Shown piece after piece: positions 8,451 through 17,428 of a DNA stretch of 64,000 nucleotides. The notes below the pieces were generated by a model, which made no database searches, had not been told where the DNA came from, and saw only the letters and a list, made by a program, of their open reading frames with translations. Every line of letters begins with the position of its first letter. Position 1 is the stretch's first letter. This DNA is from Roseburia sp. Lineage in GTDB: Bacteria; Bacillota; Clostridia; Lachnospirales; Lachnospiraceae. Location of the stretch: the NCBI GenBank assembly GCA_019421345.1, contig JAHZFL010000002.1, positions 165,109 through 229,108 on the forward strand. Reading direction: 5' to 3'. Both the position numbers and the translations under genes were made by a program.

Positions 8451-9248
8451 CTAAAAGCGCATGATCTCGGACGCTTCGCTTCGTCCCGCGACGTACAGCG
8501 GAAAATCGTCTCCACTGTACGGATTTTCTCCGAGCGTGATTTCTACCCGCACCGTCTCATAGGCAAGCTGCGGATAATTGTTTTCCTTTGAGAGATGCCC
8601 CAGGAACACAGCCTTAAGCCCGTCATGCAGCACCTCGCCGAGCAGCTTCCCGCACAGCTCGTTTGACAAATGTCCCTTTTCCCCTAAAATACGCTGCTTT
8701 AACGAATACGGATAAGCTCCTGCCTGCAGCATATGTACGTCATGGTTCGACTCCAAAAAGAGCACGTCCATCGCCTTTAGCTTCTCAACGATCCGCTCGT
8801 CATAGGTTCCGAGGTCTGTCATGACCGCCAGAGTCTTATCCCCCTGACGGAACTTATATGCCACCGGCTCGGCTGCATCATGAGAGATCGCGATCGGCTC
8901 GATCGTCAGGTCTCCAATTGTAAAATCGACCTCTGCCCGTACCTCATGAAACAGCCCCACATCAATTTTCCCGACTGCCTTTGTCGCAAGGATCGCCTCG
9001 ATCGTTCCCGCTGTCGCATACATCGGCAGCCCGTATCTCCTTGCCAGCACACCAAGCCCCTGTATATGATCCATGTGCTCATGCGTCACAAGGATTCCCT
9101 GCATTTCCTCTGTTTTTAGCCCAACGGAATTTAATCCTGCCTCAATCCGCTTTCCGCTGACGCCTGCGTCGATCAGCAAATGGCAGTTGTCTGTTCCGAC
9201 ACACAGACAATTACCGCTGCTTCCGCTTGCTATACTGCATAATTCCAT
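8451..9248 (-). CDS. Metallo-beta-lactamase fold hydrolase (YycJ/WalJ-like)
   Basis: The 265 residues show the metallo-beta-lactamase core: SIASGSSGNC at the start, the di-metal motif THEHMDH near residue 55, a further His in AISHDAA, and Asp in VMTDLGTYD. It is most like YycJ/WalJ, a single-domain hydrolase with reported double-strand 5'-3' exonuclease activity and links to cell-wall signalling. Here it is not next to walRK but closes the polA-coaE-ftsA-like operon, four bases after the upstream stop, so a DNA metabolism role is plausible. Cytoplasmic. Confidence 0.85.
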   Translation of the reverse strand: MELCSIASGSSGNCLCVGTDNCHLLIDAGVSGKRIEAGLNSVGLKTEEMQGILVTHEHMDHIQGLGVLARRYGLPMYATAGTIEAILATKAVGKIDVGLFHEVRAEVDFTIGDLTIEPIAISHDAAEPVAYKFRQGDKTLAVMTDLGTYDERIVEKLKAMDVLFLESNHDVHMLQAGAYPYSLKQRILGEKGHLSNELCGKLLGEVLHDGLKAVFLGHLSKENNYPQLAYETVRVEITLGENPYSGDDFPLYVAGRSEASEIMRF

Positions 9249-9251
9249 TTC

Positions 9252-11387
9252 CTACTCATTCTCTTTCTCATTGTCTTTTAGACGGAAAAGCTCCTGCCAT
9301 CCAAGCGTGATCTCATCCCCGTCCTTTAATTCTGCCGCATACTGCGCATTGCTTCCATTCAGCTTTGTAATGATCGCCCTTCCGGCAGATGCCTTTAGAT
9401 CAAAATCATAAAAATCAAAAATATCGACAAACACATAGGCTGCCTTTCCAGTCAGACGCACTGGCTTTCCGTTGATCATCACAACGATTTCCTTTTGTGG
9501 CTTTGTATCTTCCGCCGCATCTCCCTCTCCTTCGCCGCCTGCCGCATCGTTGTCCGCAGAATCCGCCTGTTTTTCCTCCGCCTCCTCCTTAAGCTCCATA
9601 GGCTGCGGCTCCGCCGCCCCATAGGAGTGGACGGTCCAATCCACAGTAAAATTTTCATAAATCAAGGTATCTGCACCTGCCGTGCGGTTATTCACCAATA
9701 TATCACGTTCCCAGTCAACCTCTACGTCCATAAACTCCGCAAGCTGCTCGACCGTGTAAAAGCCGCGCACCTCAATCTGATCACCCGCGCAGATCTGATA
9801 GGACGGAAGCTCTAAACTCCCATTGACCTCTAAAAGTCTCGGACAATGCACCACATGACCATTCACCATAAAATCAATTACCGATGCCGTATATTCCTCA
9901 AGCTGCTCTAATGTACGAACTGCCGCCCGCCCCTCGGTCGATGGCTCTATGGTGATCTCGCAGTTTGGTTCCAGCGGCGTATTGATGCCGACGGGCTTAT
10001 CATTCATATAAATAAGCGCGGACTCTCCTTCCTCGCCCCGCACGATGCGCGTCGTTCCGTTTACCGAAAACTCCAGACTTTTCCCGCGCTTCGGAAACAT
10101 CTCTGCATTCGGAAACCCCGCCTGCAGCGCGGCATCCACAATCGTCAGCTTATGATTGTCATATAATTTGATATGCTCCCCGTTAAAACGCACCATCGTA
10201 AACCGATTGCGCTGATCGTAATAATTGAGACAAATACCGATTGGTGTGACAAGCAGCGGATCCTTTTTAATTTCCTGCTGCAAAAACGTCACCTCCTGCA
10301 GCACTTCTTCTCCGCGCAGCGCAACGCGCTCCCTGATCAGACCAAGCTTCTCTGCAAGCAGCTCCGTATAGCCGTGAATCTTGCCGCCTCCGCCAACCAC
10401 AAATACCGCGCTCACGCTCTTATCTCCGTTTAGCTCCTTGATCTTTGCCGCCACCTCCGTCGCCATCTTATCAACGACAGGGGCGGTCAGCTCCCATATT
10501 TCCTCTGACGAAACCGTATGCTCAAGCAGCATAATATCACGATAGGTAATCGTATCTCCCTCGCCGCTCGCTGCCTTAATCGCCTCCGCCGTCTGAAAAT
10601 CCACCAGATACTGCTGCACGATCAGCTCCGTGATCTCATCTCCGGCAAGCGGAATCATCCCGTATGCGATCACACTGCCATCCTTTGTCACCGAAATATC
10701 CGAGGTTCCTGCCCCAATATCCACAAGCGCGATATTCAGCAGCCTGAAATTCTCCGGGATCGCAATATTGATCGCGGCAATTGGCTCTAACGTCATATTT
10801 GCGACTGTCAGATCCGCCAGCTCCACCGCAGCATAAAGTCCGTCCACAACATCCTCCGGCAGAAACGTCACGATCAGCTCCTCCCCGATTTCCTTCGCCT
10901 TATGCGACTCCAGCCTTGCCATCTGCTCTCCGTTCAGATAATAGTGCATCACGGAATAGCCGACGCAGTAAAACTGATACTTGGTATCGTTCATCTCCTT
11001 TAAAATATCCTGCGCCCGCTCCACTCCGAGCAGCTCTAGGGTATGCACATCCTCCCCGGTCACAACACGCTCCTCAGGAAATTCATAGGTTGCCGTTGTC
11101 GTCACCGTTTTTAATACGCGTCCCGCTGCCGCAATACAGACCTCGCTCAAGGGCTGGGCAATCTGCGTTTCCAGCGTCTCCTTGACCTTTCGTATTGTCT
11201 TTGCCACACGTCCAATGTCATGAATCTGTCCATCCACCATTGCCCTCGTCTCATGCTCAGCAACGTACTGCGCCACTACGATAAACTCGCGTTCGTCTGT
11301 TTTATAGCCGACTGTTCCCACTATGCTGCGCGTTCCAATATCCAGTCCAAATACTAATGGGTGCTCTAATGTATTCCAATCACTCAT
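9252..11387 (-). CDS. FtsA-like actin-fold ATPase with long C-terminal extension
   Basis: The N-terminal ~370 residues are an FtsA/PilM-type actin fold: phosphate-1 loop FGLDIGTRSIVG, an SHS2-like insertion, phosphate-2 LVDIGAGTSDISV near residue 225, and adenosine loop VFVVGGGGKIHG near residue 337. The last ~330 residues are an extension with small beta-rich repeats, a low-complexity acidic linker (EEKQADSADNDAAGGEGEG) and a terminal INGKPVRLTGK domain. Classical FtsA is about 420 residues and sits next to ftsZ; this one is 711 and sits after coaE with a 4-base ATGA overlap. It is probably a second FtsA-like paralogue of unknown role in cell division or envelope assembly. No C-terminal amphipathic membrane helix like that of FtsA is evident. 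Confidence 0.75.
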   Translation of the reverse strand: MSDWNTLEHPLVFGLDIGTRSIVGTVGYKTDEREFIVVAQYVAEHETRAMVDGQIHDIGRVAKTIRKVKETLETQIAQPLSEVCIAAAGRVLKTVTTTATYEFPEERVVTGEDVHTLELLGVERAQDILKEMNDTKYQFYCVGYSVMHYYLNGEQMARLESHKAKEIGEELIVTFLPEDVVDGLYAAVELADLTVANMTLEPIAAINIAIPENFRLLNIALVDIGAGTSDISVTKDGSVIAYGMIPLAGDEITELIVQQYLVDFQTAEAIKAASGEGDTITYRDIMLLEHTVSSEEIWELTAPVVDKMATEVAAKIKELNGDKSVSAVFVVGGGGKIHGYTELLAEKLGLIRERVALRGEEVLQEVTFLQQEIKKDPLLVTPIGICLNYYDQRNRFTMVRFNGEHIKLYDNHKLTIVDAALQAGFPNAEMFPKRGKSLEFSVNGTTRIVRGEEGESALIYMNDKPVGINTPLEPNCEITIEPSTEGRAAVRTLEQLEEYTASVIDFMVNGHVVHCPRLLEVNGSLELPSYQICAGDQIEVRGFYTVEQLAEFMDVEVDWERDILVNNRTAGADTLIYENFTVDWTVHSYGAAEPQPMELKEEAEEKQADSADNDAAGGEGEGDAAEDTKPQKEIVVMINGKPVRLTGKAAYVFVDIFDFYDFDLKASAGRAIITKLNGSNAQYAAELKDGDEITLGWQELFRLKDNEKENE

Positions 11388-12001
11388 CTGTGTTTCTCCT
11401 GCTCTGCGCCGTCGCCCTCCAAAATCCGGTCGATCCGGCGCAATGTATCTTCTATCGTCCCGTTATTATCGATCACAGCCGCACATGCGCTGCGATACTC
11501 CGCTTCGCCAAGCTGGCTGCCAAAAATCTGCCGTATCTTTTCCTCCGAATATCCGCGGTCTTTGATCAGCCGCTCCCTGCGCACATCCTCCCTCGTATAG
11601 ATATACCAAAGCTCATCGCAGATTTCATCATAATGCTCCTCAATGAGCAGCGCAGCTTCCAGCACAAGAAGCTTTAATGCTCCGCGCTCCCGCTCTCTCT
11701 CCGCTCTTTTCTTTACATACTCCTTTACCGCGGGATGAACGATCGCATTCATCTGTTTTCGTTTCTCCTCCCGTGAGAAAATAAGCTCTGCGAGCTTTTG
11801 CCGGTCAAACCCGCCCTCCGGCAGACAGATCCCTGCTCCAAAGGCTTCGATGATCCTTTCATAGCACTGCGTGCCGGGCTGCATCAGCGTATGGGCAATC
11901 TCATCCGCCAGCATGACCTCCGTGTCCGGCTTCTTCGCAAGATACGAGAGAATCTGCGACTTTCCCGCTCCCACGCCTCCGGTAATTCCGATAAATTTCA
12001 T
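11384..12001 (-). CDS. coaE: Dephospho-CoA kinase
   Basis: CoaE phosphorylates dephospho-CoA in the last step of coenzyme A synthesis. The P-loop GITGGVGAGKS is at residues 5-15, the lid and base region ADEIAHTLM follows near residue 35, and VLEAALLIE and DRGYSEEKI complete the family pattern. The 205 residues match the usual length. The ATG at 12001 follows GGAGAGACAGG just after the polA stop. The polA-coaE order is common in Firmicutes. The stop overlaps the start of the FtsA-like gene. Confidence 0.95.
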   Translation of the reverse strand: MKFIGITGGVGAGKSQILSYLAKKPDTEVMLADEIAHTLMQPGTQCYERIIEAFGAGICLPEGGFDRQKLAELIFSREEKRKQMNAIVHPAVKEYVKKRAERERERGALKLLVLEAALLIEEHYDEICDELWYIYTREDVRRERLIKDRGYSEEKIRQIFGSQLGEAEYRSACAAVIDNNGTIEDTLRRIDRILEGDGAEQEKHR

Positions 12002-12011
12002 CCTGTCTCTC

Positions 12012-14759
12012 CTACTTCGCCTGATACCAGTCGCTTCCGGTATGCACGTCAATCTCCAGACACACGGCAAGCTGCGCCGCACCGTGCATTTCTTCCTCTA
12101 GGATCGCCCGCACCTGCGCCTCCTCATTTGCCGCCGTCTCCACCAAAAGTTCATCGTGCACGGTTAAGATCAGCCTTGATAAAAGTCCTTCCGCAAGCAG
12201 TCTGTCGTGCACACGGATCATCGCGATCTTGATAATATCCGCTGCCGTCCCCTGGATCGGAGAGTTCATCGCAATGCGCTCGCCAAACGCCCGCTGCATA
12301 AAATTGCTGCTGGAAAGCTCCGGTATCGGACGTCTCCTTCCAAACATCGTCGTCACATATCCCTGCTCCTTCGCCTGCGTCACCAGTCCGTCCAGATAGC
12401 CCTTGATCTTTGGATATGTCTCAAAATAGCGTTCAATATATTCCGCCGCTTCCTTCTTGCTGATACTCAAATCCTGACTTAAACCAAACGAGCTGATACC
12501 GTATACGATCCCGAAATTTACCGCCTTCGCATTGCGGCGCTGCAGATCCGTCACCTCGTCAAACGGGATATGGAATACCTGAGACGCGGTCGTGCGATGA
12601 ATGTCCTGCGCCGTACGATACGCCTCGATCAGCTTTTCATCCTCCGACAAATGTGCCAGCACACGCAGCTCGATCTGCGAGTAATCCGCATCCATAAAGA
12701 CAAATCCGTCTTTCGGAAGAAATGCCTTGCGAATCAGACGTCCCAGCTCAATGCGCATCGGAATATTCTGCAAATTAGGCTCCGTACTGCTAAGACGCCC
12801 GGTCGCCGTGATCGTCTGATTAAAGGATGTATGAATCCTTCCATCCTCCGCGATATAATTGACAAGTCCGTCGGCATACGTCGATTTTAGCTTCGCAAGC
12901 TGCCGATACTCTAAAATATCCGCCACGATCGGATGATCCGGCGCAAGACGCTCCAATACCTCCGCCGCCGTAGAATATCCGGTCTTTGTCTTTTTCCCGT
13001 TTGGAAGCTGAAGCTTCTCAAATAAAATCACGCCAAGCTGCTTTGGAGAATTAATATTAAACTCCTCCCCTGCCTTTTCATAGATGCTTGTCTCCAGTGC
13101 ACCGATCTGAACCGAAAGCTTCTCTGCATATTCCCTGAGGGCTTCTCCCGATACCCGTATGCCCTCCTTTTCCATATCTGCCAGTGTAAATACCAGCGGC
13201 ATCTCGATCCTACGGAACAACTCCTCCATGCCGGTCTCCCGCAGCGCAAGAAGCAGCCGCTCCCTTGCCGCCCATGCCACATATGCCGGATAGCAGACCG
13301 CCTTTAAAAACTCCACCGGACACTCTGCCGCCGCCTTTTCATAGGTGCGCTTCTCAAGCAGATCCTTGCGTGACGGGATCATCCCGTCGATATAATCCTT
13401 TGCAATATCCTCATAGGGATATTCATTTTTTAGAGGATTTAACAGATACGCCGCTATCTCCGCGTCAAAAAGCGCTTCTTCCGTCACAGTGCCGCGCGCT
13501 TTTTCCTCGATCATTCCCATAGCTCTTAGCTGCGGCTTTAAATTCAGCGTCACATAAGCGCTGGCGCCGCTCTCAAAAAACAGCCTCCGCAGCGTCTTTG
13601 CCGAAAGCGTCTCTCCCGCTTCCAGATAACAGATTTCCGTATCACTTAACGCCACTGCAATACCAAGAAAACCGTATTCTTCGCCCGTCTCTGCCGTCTC
13701 AGCAGACGTGCCGTCAAACAGGCTCATCTGAACGTCTACTCTCGGCTCCTTTGTATCTCGCTCCTCCGGAAGCACAAAATAAAATCCGCACGCTCTGCCC
13801 TTTGCCGATTCCAAAAGCCTGCGCGCCTCTTTTTCATCCGTAATCCTCCGAAAATACTCCTCGGCAGAATTTTTCGGCGCATCCACCGAAAAACGGCTTA
13901 ACAGGTTTTTAAATTCCAGTTTTTTACAGAGCAAATAGGCTTCCTGCGTATATAACTCGGAAACCTCCTTAAGCCTTGCCCCGGAAAGCTCATATGAAAT
14001 CTCTGCATGAATGTCAATCGTCGCCAATGTCTTACTCATCTGCGCCAGCTCGTAGTGCTCCTTTAAATTCGCACTTGCCCGCGGCGGCTTGATCTCCTCC
14101 ACATGCGCATATGCATTCTCAATGCTTCCGTACTGCACGATCAGCGCAGTCGCCGTTTTCTCGCCAATCCCCGGCACGCCCGGAATATTATCCGCCGTAT
14201 CTCCCATCAGCGCCTTCACATCAATAAACTGCTCCGGCGTCACCTGATATTTTTCGACCACATCGCTCGCATAATAGTCCTCAATCTCTGTTCCAGTCCT
14301 CTTTGTCTTTGGAATACGGATCTTAATATGCTCCGAGGCAAGCTGCAGCAAATCTCTGTCCCCTGAGACGACCGATACCTCAAGCCCCTGCTCCTCACTG
14401 CTCTTTGCGATCGTTCCAAGCAAGTCGTCCGCCTCATAGCCGCCCTTTTCGATCACGGTGACACCCATCGCCGAAAGCATTTCCTTCATCAGCGGAACCT
14501 GCTCCCTTAGCTCCGCTGCCATCGGCTTTCTCGTCCCCTTATACTCCGCGAACATCTCATGGCGAAAAGTCGGCTGTGGAACATCAAATGCAACGGTCAG
14601 GTAATCCGGCTTCTCCTCCTCTAATATCTTAAACATAATATTTAAGAAGCCGTACACCGCATTGGTATGCAGTCCTTCTGAATTTGTAAGATCGGGAATC
14701 CCGAAAAACGCCCGGTTTAAAATACTGTGCCCATCCATCAATACCAGCTTTTCGCTCAT
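12012..14759 (-). CDS. polA: DNA polymerase I
   Basis: Repair and Okazaki-fragment processing polymerase. Residues 1-290 are the 5'-3' exonuclease/flap domain (YEADDLLG, GDRDLLQL, GDTADNIPGVPG). Residues ~510-915 are the family A polymerase with motif A DADYSQIELRV, motif B RRNAKAVNFGIVYG and motif C LTVHDELLVE. The intermediate 3'-5' exonuclease domain has lost its carboxylates: the DxE site reads FYFVLPEE, and the second Asp (NLKYD in E. coli) reads NLKPQ. It should therefore lack proofreading, as in Bacillus enzymes. Total length 915. The ATG at 14759 lies seven bases after a GGAGA site. Confidence 0.96.
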   Translation of the reverse strand: MSEKLVLMDGHSILNRAFFGIPDLTNSEGLHTNAVYGFLNIMFKILEEEKPDYLTVAFDVPQPTFRHEMFAEYKGTRKPMAAELREQVPLMKEMLSAMGVTVIEKGGYEADDLLGTIAKSSEEQGLEVSVVSGDRDLLQLASEHIKIRIPKTKRTGTEIEDYYASDVVEKYQVTPEQFIDVKALMGDTADNIPGVPGIGEKTATALIVQYGSIENAYAHVEEIKPPRASANLKEHYELAQMSKTLATIDIHAEISYELSGARLKEVSELYTQEAYLLCKKLEFKNLLSRFSVDAPKNSAEEYFRRITDEKEARRLLESAKGRACGFYFVLPEERDTKEPRVDVQMSLFDGTSAETAETGEEYGFLGIAVALSDTEICYLEAGETLSAKTLRRLFFESGASAYVTLNLKPQLRAMGMIEEKARGTVTEEALFDAEIAAYLLNPLKNEYPYEDIAKDYIDGMIPSRKDLLEKRTYEKAAAECPVEFLKAVCYPAYVAWAARERLLLALRETGMEELFRRIEMPLVFTLADMEKEGIRVSGEALREYAEKLSVQIGALETSIYEKAGEEFNINSPKQLGVILFEKLQLPNGKKTKTGYSTAAEVLERLAPDHPIVADILEYRQLAKLKSTYADGLVNYIAEDGRIHTSFNQTITATGRLSSTEPNLQNIPMRIELGRLIRKAFLPKDGFVFMDADYSQIELRVLAHLSEDEKLIEAYRTAQDIHRTTASQVFHIPFDEVTDLQRRNAKAVNFGIVYGISSFGLSQDLSISKKEAAEYIERYFETYPKIKGYLDGLVTQAKEQGYVTTMFGRRRPIPELSSSNFMQRAFGERIAMNSPIQGTAADIIKIAMIRVHDRLLAEGLLSRLILTVHDELLVETAANEEAQVRAILEEEMHGAAQLAVCLEIDVHTGSDWYQAK

Positions 14760-14804
14760 GTCTGTCTCCATTCTGTTTCTATTTTAGGAACGAGCCTTCC
14801 CTGA

Positions 14805-16595
14805 CTAAATCGCTCTCGTATATTTCTTTAGCCACTCGTTCTCCTCTGCCGTCAGATACGGAGAAAGCGTCTTGTATACCATCGCATGGTAATCATTTAG
14901 CATCCGCTTCTCACGCCCTGTCATCTCCTCCGGATCTATCGCATCTAAATCAATCGGCGCATAAGTAATATTCTCAAAGCTCATGAACTGACCATACTCA
15001 TTCTTTTCCGCCTTGCGGCACACCAGCTCATTTTCCAGACGGATCCCATAGCTTCCTTCCAGATAAACGCCCGGCTCATCCGTCGTGATCATGCCCTCCT
15101 CCAGCGTTCCGCTGTCGTTTCTGTCTGCCACCACTCTCCAGCGGAAACCGTTTGGTCCCTCATGCACATTTAACACATAGCCGACCCCGTGTCCCGTTCC
15201 GCATTTATAATCAATGCCCATATCCCACAGCGGACCTCTCGCCAAAATATCAAGATTTAGTCCGGTGCAGCCATATAAAAACTTCGCGTTTGCCAGATTC
15301 AAGTTTGAGCGGCAAACAGCGGTAAAATGACGCCGCATCTCGTCTGTGATCGCCCCAAGCGCCATCGTTCTTGTAATATCGGTCGTTCCCTCAAAATAAT
15401 GACCGCCGGAATCCACAAGAAGAAGTCCCTCCGGCAAAAGCGCCGCGTCAGACTCCGGCGTCGCCGCATAATGCATCATCGCCGCATTGGGACCGTACGC
15501 GCAGATCGTATCAAAGCTAAGCTCAAGAAAGCCATCCTGCTCCCTTCTGCGCTCCTCCAGATAATCAGACGCCGAGATCTCCGTCATCGGAAGCTTGCCG
15601 ATATTTGTCTTAAGCCAGTACATAAACTTTGTGAACGCAACGCCATCCTTAATATGCGCTCTCCTTGTGTTTTCTACCTCGATGGGATTCTTGACCGCCT
15701 TCATGCGCTCCGTGGGATTTGGCTTGTCAATGATGCGCACACCCTTTGGCAGACCGCGCACGATCCGGTAATTTACAGTTGCCTGATTTAATAGCACGCC
15801 TGCCGTTTCAGAAATTTTTGTCACATAATCATAGACGTCATCGTACGGTCTTGTCATGATATTATTCTCTTTGAGATAGGCGGCGATCGTCTCATCTACG
15901 ATTTCCTCCTGCAAAAACCAGATACACTCCGTCTCTGTCACTGCAAGATAGGACAGGATCACCGGCACATAAGCAATGTCCCCGCCCCGGATATTTAACA
16001 GCCATGCAATATCGTAAAGAGACGTCAAAATATGAACGTCCGCCTCGTCTTTACGCATTGCCTCTCTTAATTCACTCAGCTTTTTCTCCGTGCTCTTTCC
16101 TGTATATTTCTCCTCCAAAAGGAACAGCGGCTTTTTGGAGAGCGGCGGACGATCCTTCCAGATCAAATCGATCAAATCCTCATCGACGGCAAGCGAGCCA
16201 TGCTTCTTCTCTGCGATCTGCGCAAGCTTTCTGCCCCAGCTTCCGTTGACCACACGTCCGTCAAAGCCGATGCATCCGCCCTCCGTTAATTTTTCCTCAA
16301 TAAACTCATCCACCTTGGGAACGCCTTCCTCTCCCATGCGGTAAAGCGTCACCGTACTGCCCGAAAGCTGCTTTTCCGCCTGTACGAAATAGCGTCCGTC
16401 TGTCCAAAGCCCCGCCTCCGTCATCGTGATCACACATGTTCCGGCAGAGCCTGTAAAGCCCGTGATAAACCTTCGTGCCTTAAAGTGCTCACCCACATAC
16501 TCCGATTCGTGAAAATCCGAGGTCGGAACAACATAAATTGCAATCTTTCTCTTTTCCATCTCCTTGCGGAGCGCCTGTAATCTCTCCTGTATCAT
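14805..16595 (-). CDS. Aminopeptidase P family protein (M24B, Xaa-Pro)
   Basis: A cytoplasmic metallopeptidase removing N-terminal residues ahead of proline. The 596-residue form has two creatinase-like N-terminal domains (opening ALRKEMEKRKIAIYVVPTSD), then the M24 pita-bread domain from about residue 310. Metal ligands are visible as LVDSGGHYFEGTTDIT (two Asp), GTGHGVGY (His), and the Glu residues in TDEPGVYLEGSYGIRLENEL. Length and the C-terminal PEEMTGREKRMLNDYH segment fit the clostridial branch. The start at 16595 is chosen because GGAGG is six bases upstream; longer in-frame starts run into the thioesterase gene. Confidence 0.93.
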   Translation of the reverse strand: MIQERLQALRKEMEKRKIAIYVVPTSDFHESEYVGEHFKARRFITGFTGSAGTCVITMTEAGLWTDGRYFVQAEKQLSGSTVTLYRMGEEGVPKVDEFIEEKLTEGGCIGFDGRVVNGSWGRKLAQIAEKKHGSLAVDEDLIDLIWKDRPPLSKKPLFLLEEKYTGKSTEKKLSELREAMRKDEADVHILTSLYDIAWLLNIRGGDIAYVPVILSYLAVTETECIWFLQEEIVDETIAAYLKENNIMTRPYDDVYDYVTKISETAGVLLNQATVNYRIVRGLPKGVRIIDKPNPTERMKAVKNPIEVENTRRAHIKDGVAFTKFMYWLKTNIGKLPMTEISASDYLEERRREQDGFLELSFDTICAYGPNAAMMHYAATPESDAALLPEGLLLVDSGGHYFEGTTDITRTMALGAITDEMRRHFTAVCRSNLNLANAKFLYGCTGLNLDILARGPLWDMGIDYKCGTGHGVGYVLNVHEGPNGFRWRVVADRNDSGTLEEGMITTDEPGVYLEGSYGIRLENELVCRKAEKNEYGQFMSFENITYAPIDLDAIDPEEMTGREKRMLNDYHAMVYKTLSPYLTAEENEWLKKYTRAI

Positions 16596-16710
16596 GTTCA
16601 TCCTCCATTCCAAAGCGCTTTTGCGAGAGGGTACGCAAGCCTTTTCTGCCCTGGCACTCTGGTGCGTATCCCACTTTTCCTCACTTCTCTTATTGCCGAC
16701 CTGTGACCGG

Positions 16711-17175
16711 TCATGTGTTGGCATACTCAAAAAACTTTGTATCAAGCTCAGGATAAGACCTCTTTAGGGAAATCGGTCTGCCTGAACGATTTAAAAAGCA
16801 GTGTGAGCTTCTTCCGCTCGTCCGCAGCTCCCCTGTCTTTTTATCCGTCATGCGGTACTCCACCTCCAGCCTTATGCCGTCATACCGGATAATGCGCGGC
16901 TCGATCACGACCACATCGTCAAAATGAACCATGCTGTGATAATCACAGGAAATGGACAGCACCGGACTGATGATCTCCATTTCCTCCATCTCCTTATAGG
17001 AAAGTCCCATCTGTTCCAGAAGATCCATCCGCGCCTCCTCCATCCACTTAATATAGTTGGAGTGGTGAATAATGCCCATCTGATCCGTCTCGTAATACTT
17101 TGCATGGTGCTCATACGGATGTATGCTAAGCTCCTCTGCCTGTCTGCCATAGACCTCATTTTCCTTCTCTGACAT
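16711..17175 (-). CDS. Acyl-CoA thioesterase (YbgC/FadM hotdog family)
   Basis: A single hotdog domain of 154 residues. The catalytic loop YYETDQMGIIHHSNY (residues 27-41) with its Asp and the following helix KWMEEARMDLLEQMG are typical of 4-hydroxybenzoyl-CoA thioesterase-like enzymes. It should hydrolyse short or branched acyl-CoA in the cytoplasm; the substrate cannot be told. It is transcribed from its own promoter at 17229-17257, and the aminopeptidase gene follows after 115 bp. Confidence 0.9.
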   Translation of the reverse strand: MSEKENEVYGRQAEELSIHPYEHHAKYYETDQMGIIHHSNYIKWMEEARMDLLEQMGLSYKEMEEMEIISPVLSISCDYHSMVHFDDVVVIEPRIIRYDGIRLEVEYRMTDKKTGELRTSGRSSHCFLNRSGRPISLKRSYPELDTKFFEYANT

Positions 17176-17228
17176 AAAACTTCCTTCTTTCTACTATGTG
17201 AAAATAGCATCATTTAAGCCTGATTTCT

Positions 17229-17257
17229 ATTATCACACATTCATCTGCAAATTTCAA
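17229..17257 (-). promoter_or_regulatory. Promoter of the thioesterase gene
   Basis: TTGAAA (17252-17257) and GATAAT (17229-17234) on the minus strand are 17 bp apart, about 55 bp before the start codon. Confidence 0.6.
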
Positions 17258-17277
17258 TGTCAGCCTTTAAAATAATA

Positions 17278-17379
17278 TCAGCCCTCGAAATATTCGCGGT
17301 AATCATCCTCATTTGCAAACAGCATATAACGTCCCCCAACATATCCCATATATCCCGCGTCTACTACATATCCTTTCAT
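17278..17379 (-). CDS. Small 33-residue protein, unknown
   Basis: A complete short ORF begins at ATG 17379 and ends at TGA 17278. The peptide starts MKGYVVDAGYMGYVGG and continues RYMLFANEDDYREYFEG. It is rich in Gly, Tyr and acidic residues, reads like a compact beta hairpin plus helix rather than random sequence, and has no membrane segment. Its AAGGAG ribosome site (about 10 bases upstream) lies inside the 3' arm of the terminator hairpin at 17380-17421, so translation may depend on read-through and unfolding. I cannot assign a family. Conservation of the Tyr/Gly pattern in other Clostridia would settle that it is a gene. Confidence 0.6.
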   Translation of the reverse strand: MKGYVVDAGYMGYVGGRYMLFANEDDYREYFEG

Positions 17380-17421
17380 AAAAAATACACTCCTTTTCAT
17401 CTGTTGATGATAGGAGTGTAT
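17380..17421 (-). terminator. Terminator after yfhO-like gene, overlapping a ribosome site
   Basis: On the minus strand a perfect 10-bp stem ATACACTCCT / AGGAGTGTAT is capped by an inner 5-bp stem TCATC / GATGA with an AACA tetraloop. It is followed at once by TTTTTT. It begins 7 bp after the stop codon of the YfhO-like gene. The AGGAG of its 3' arm also serves as the ribosome site of the 33-residue ORF. Confidence 0.85.
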
Positions 17422-17428
17422 CTTATGA

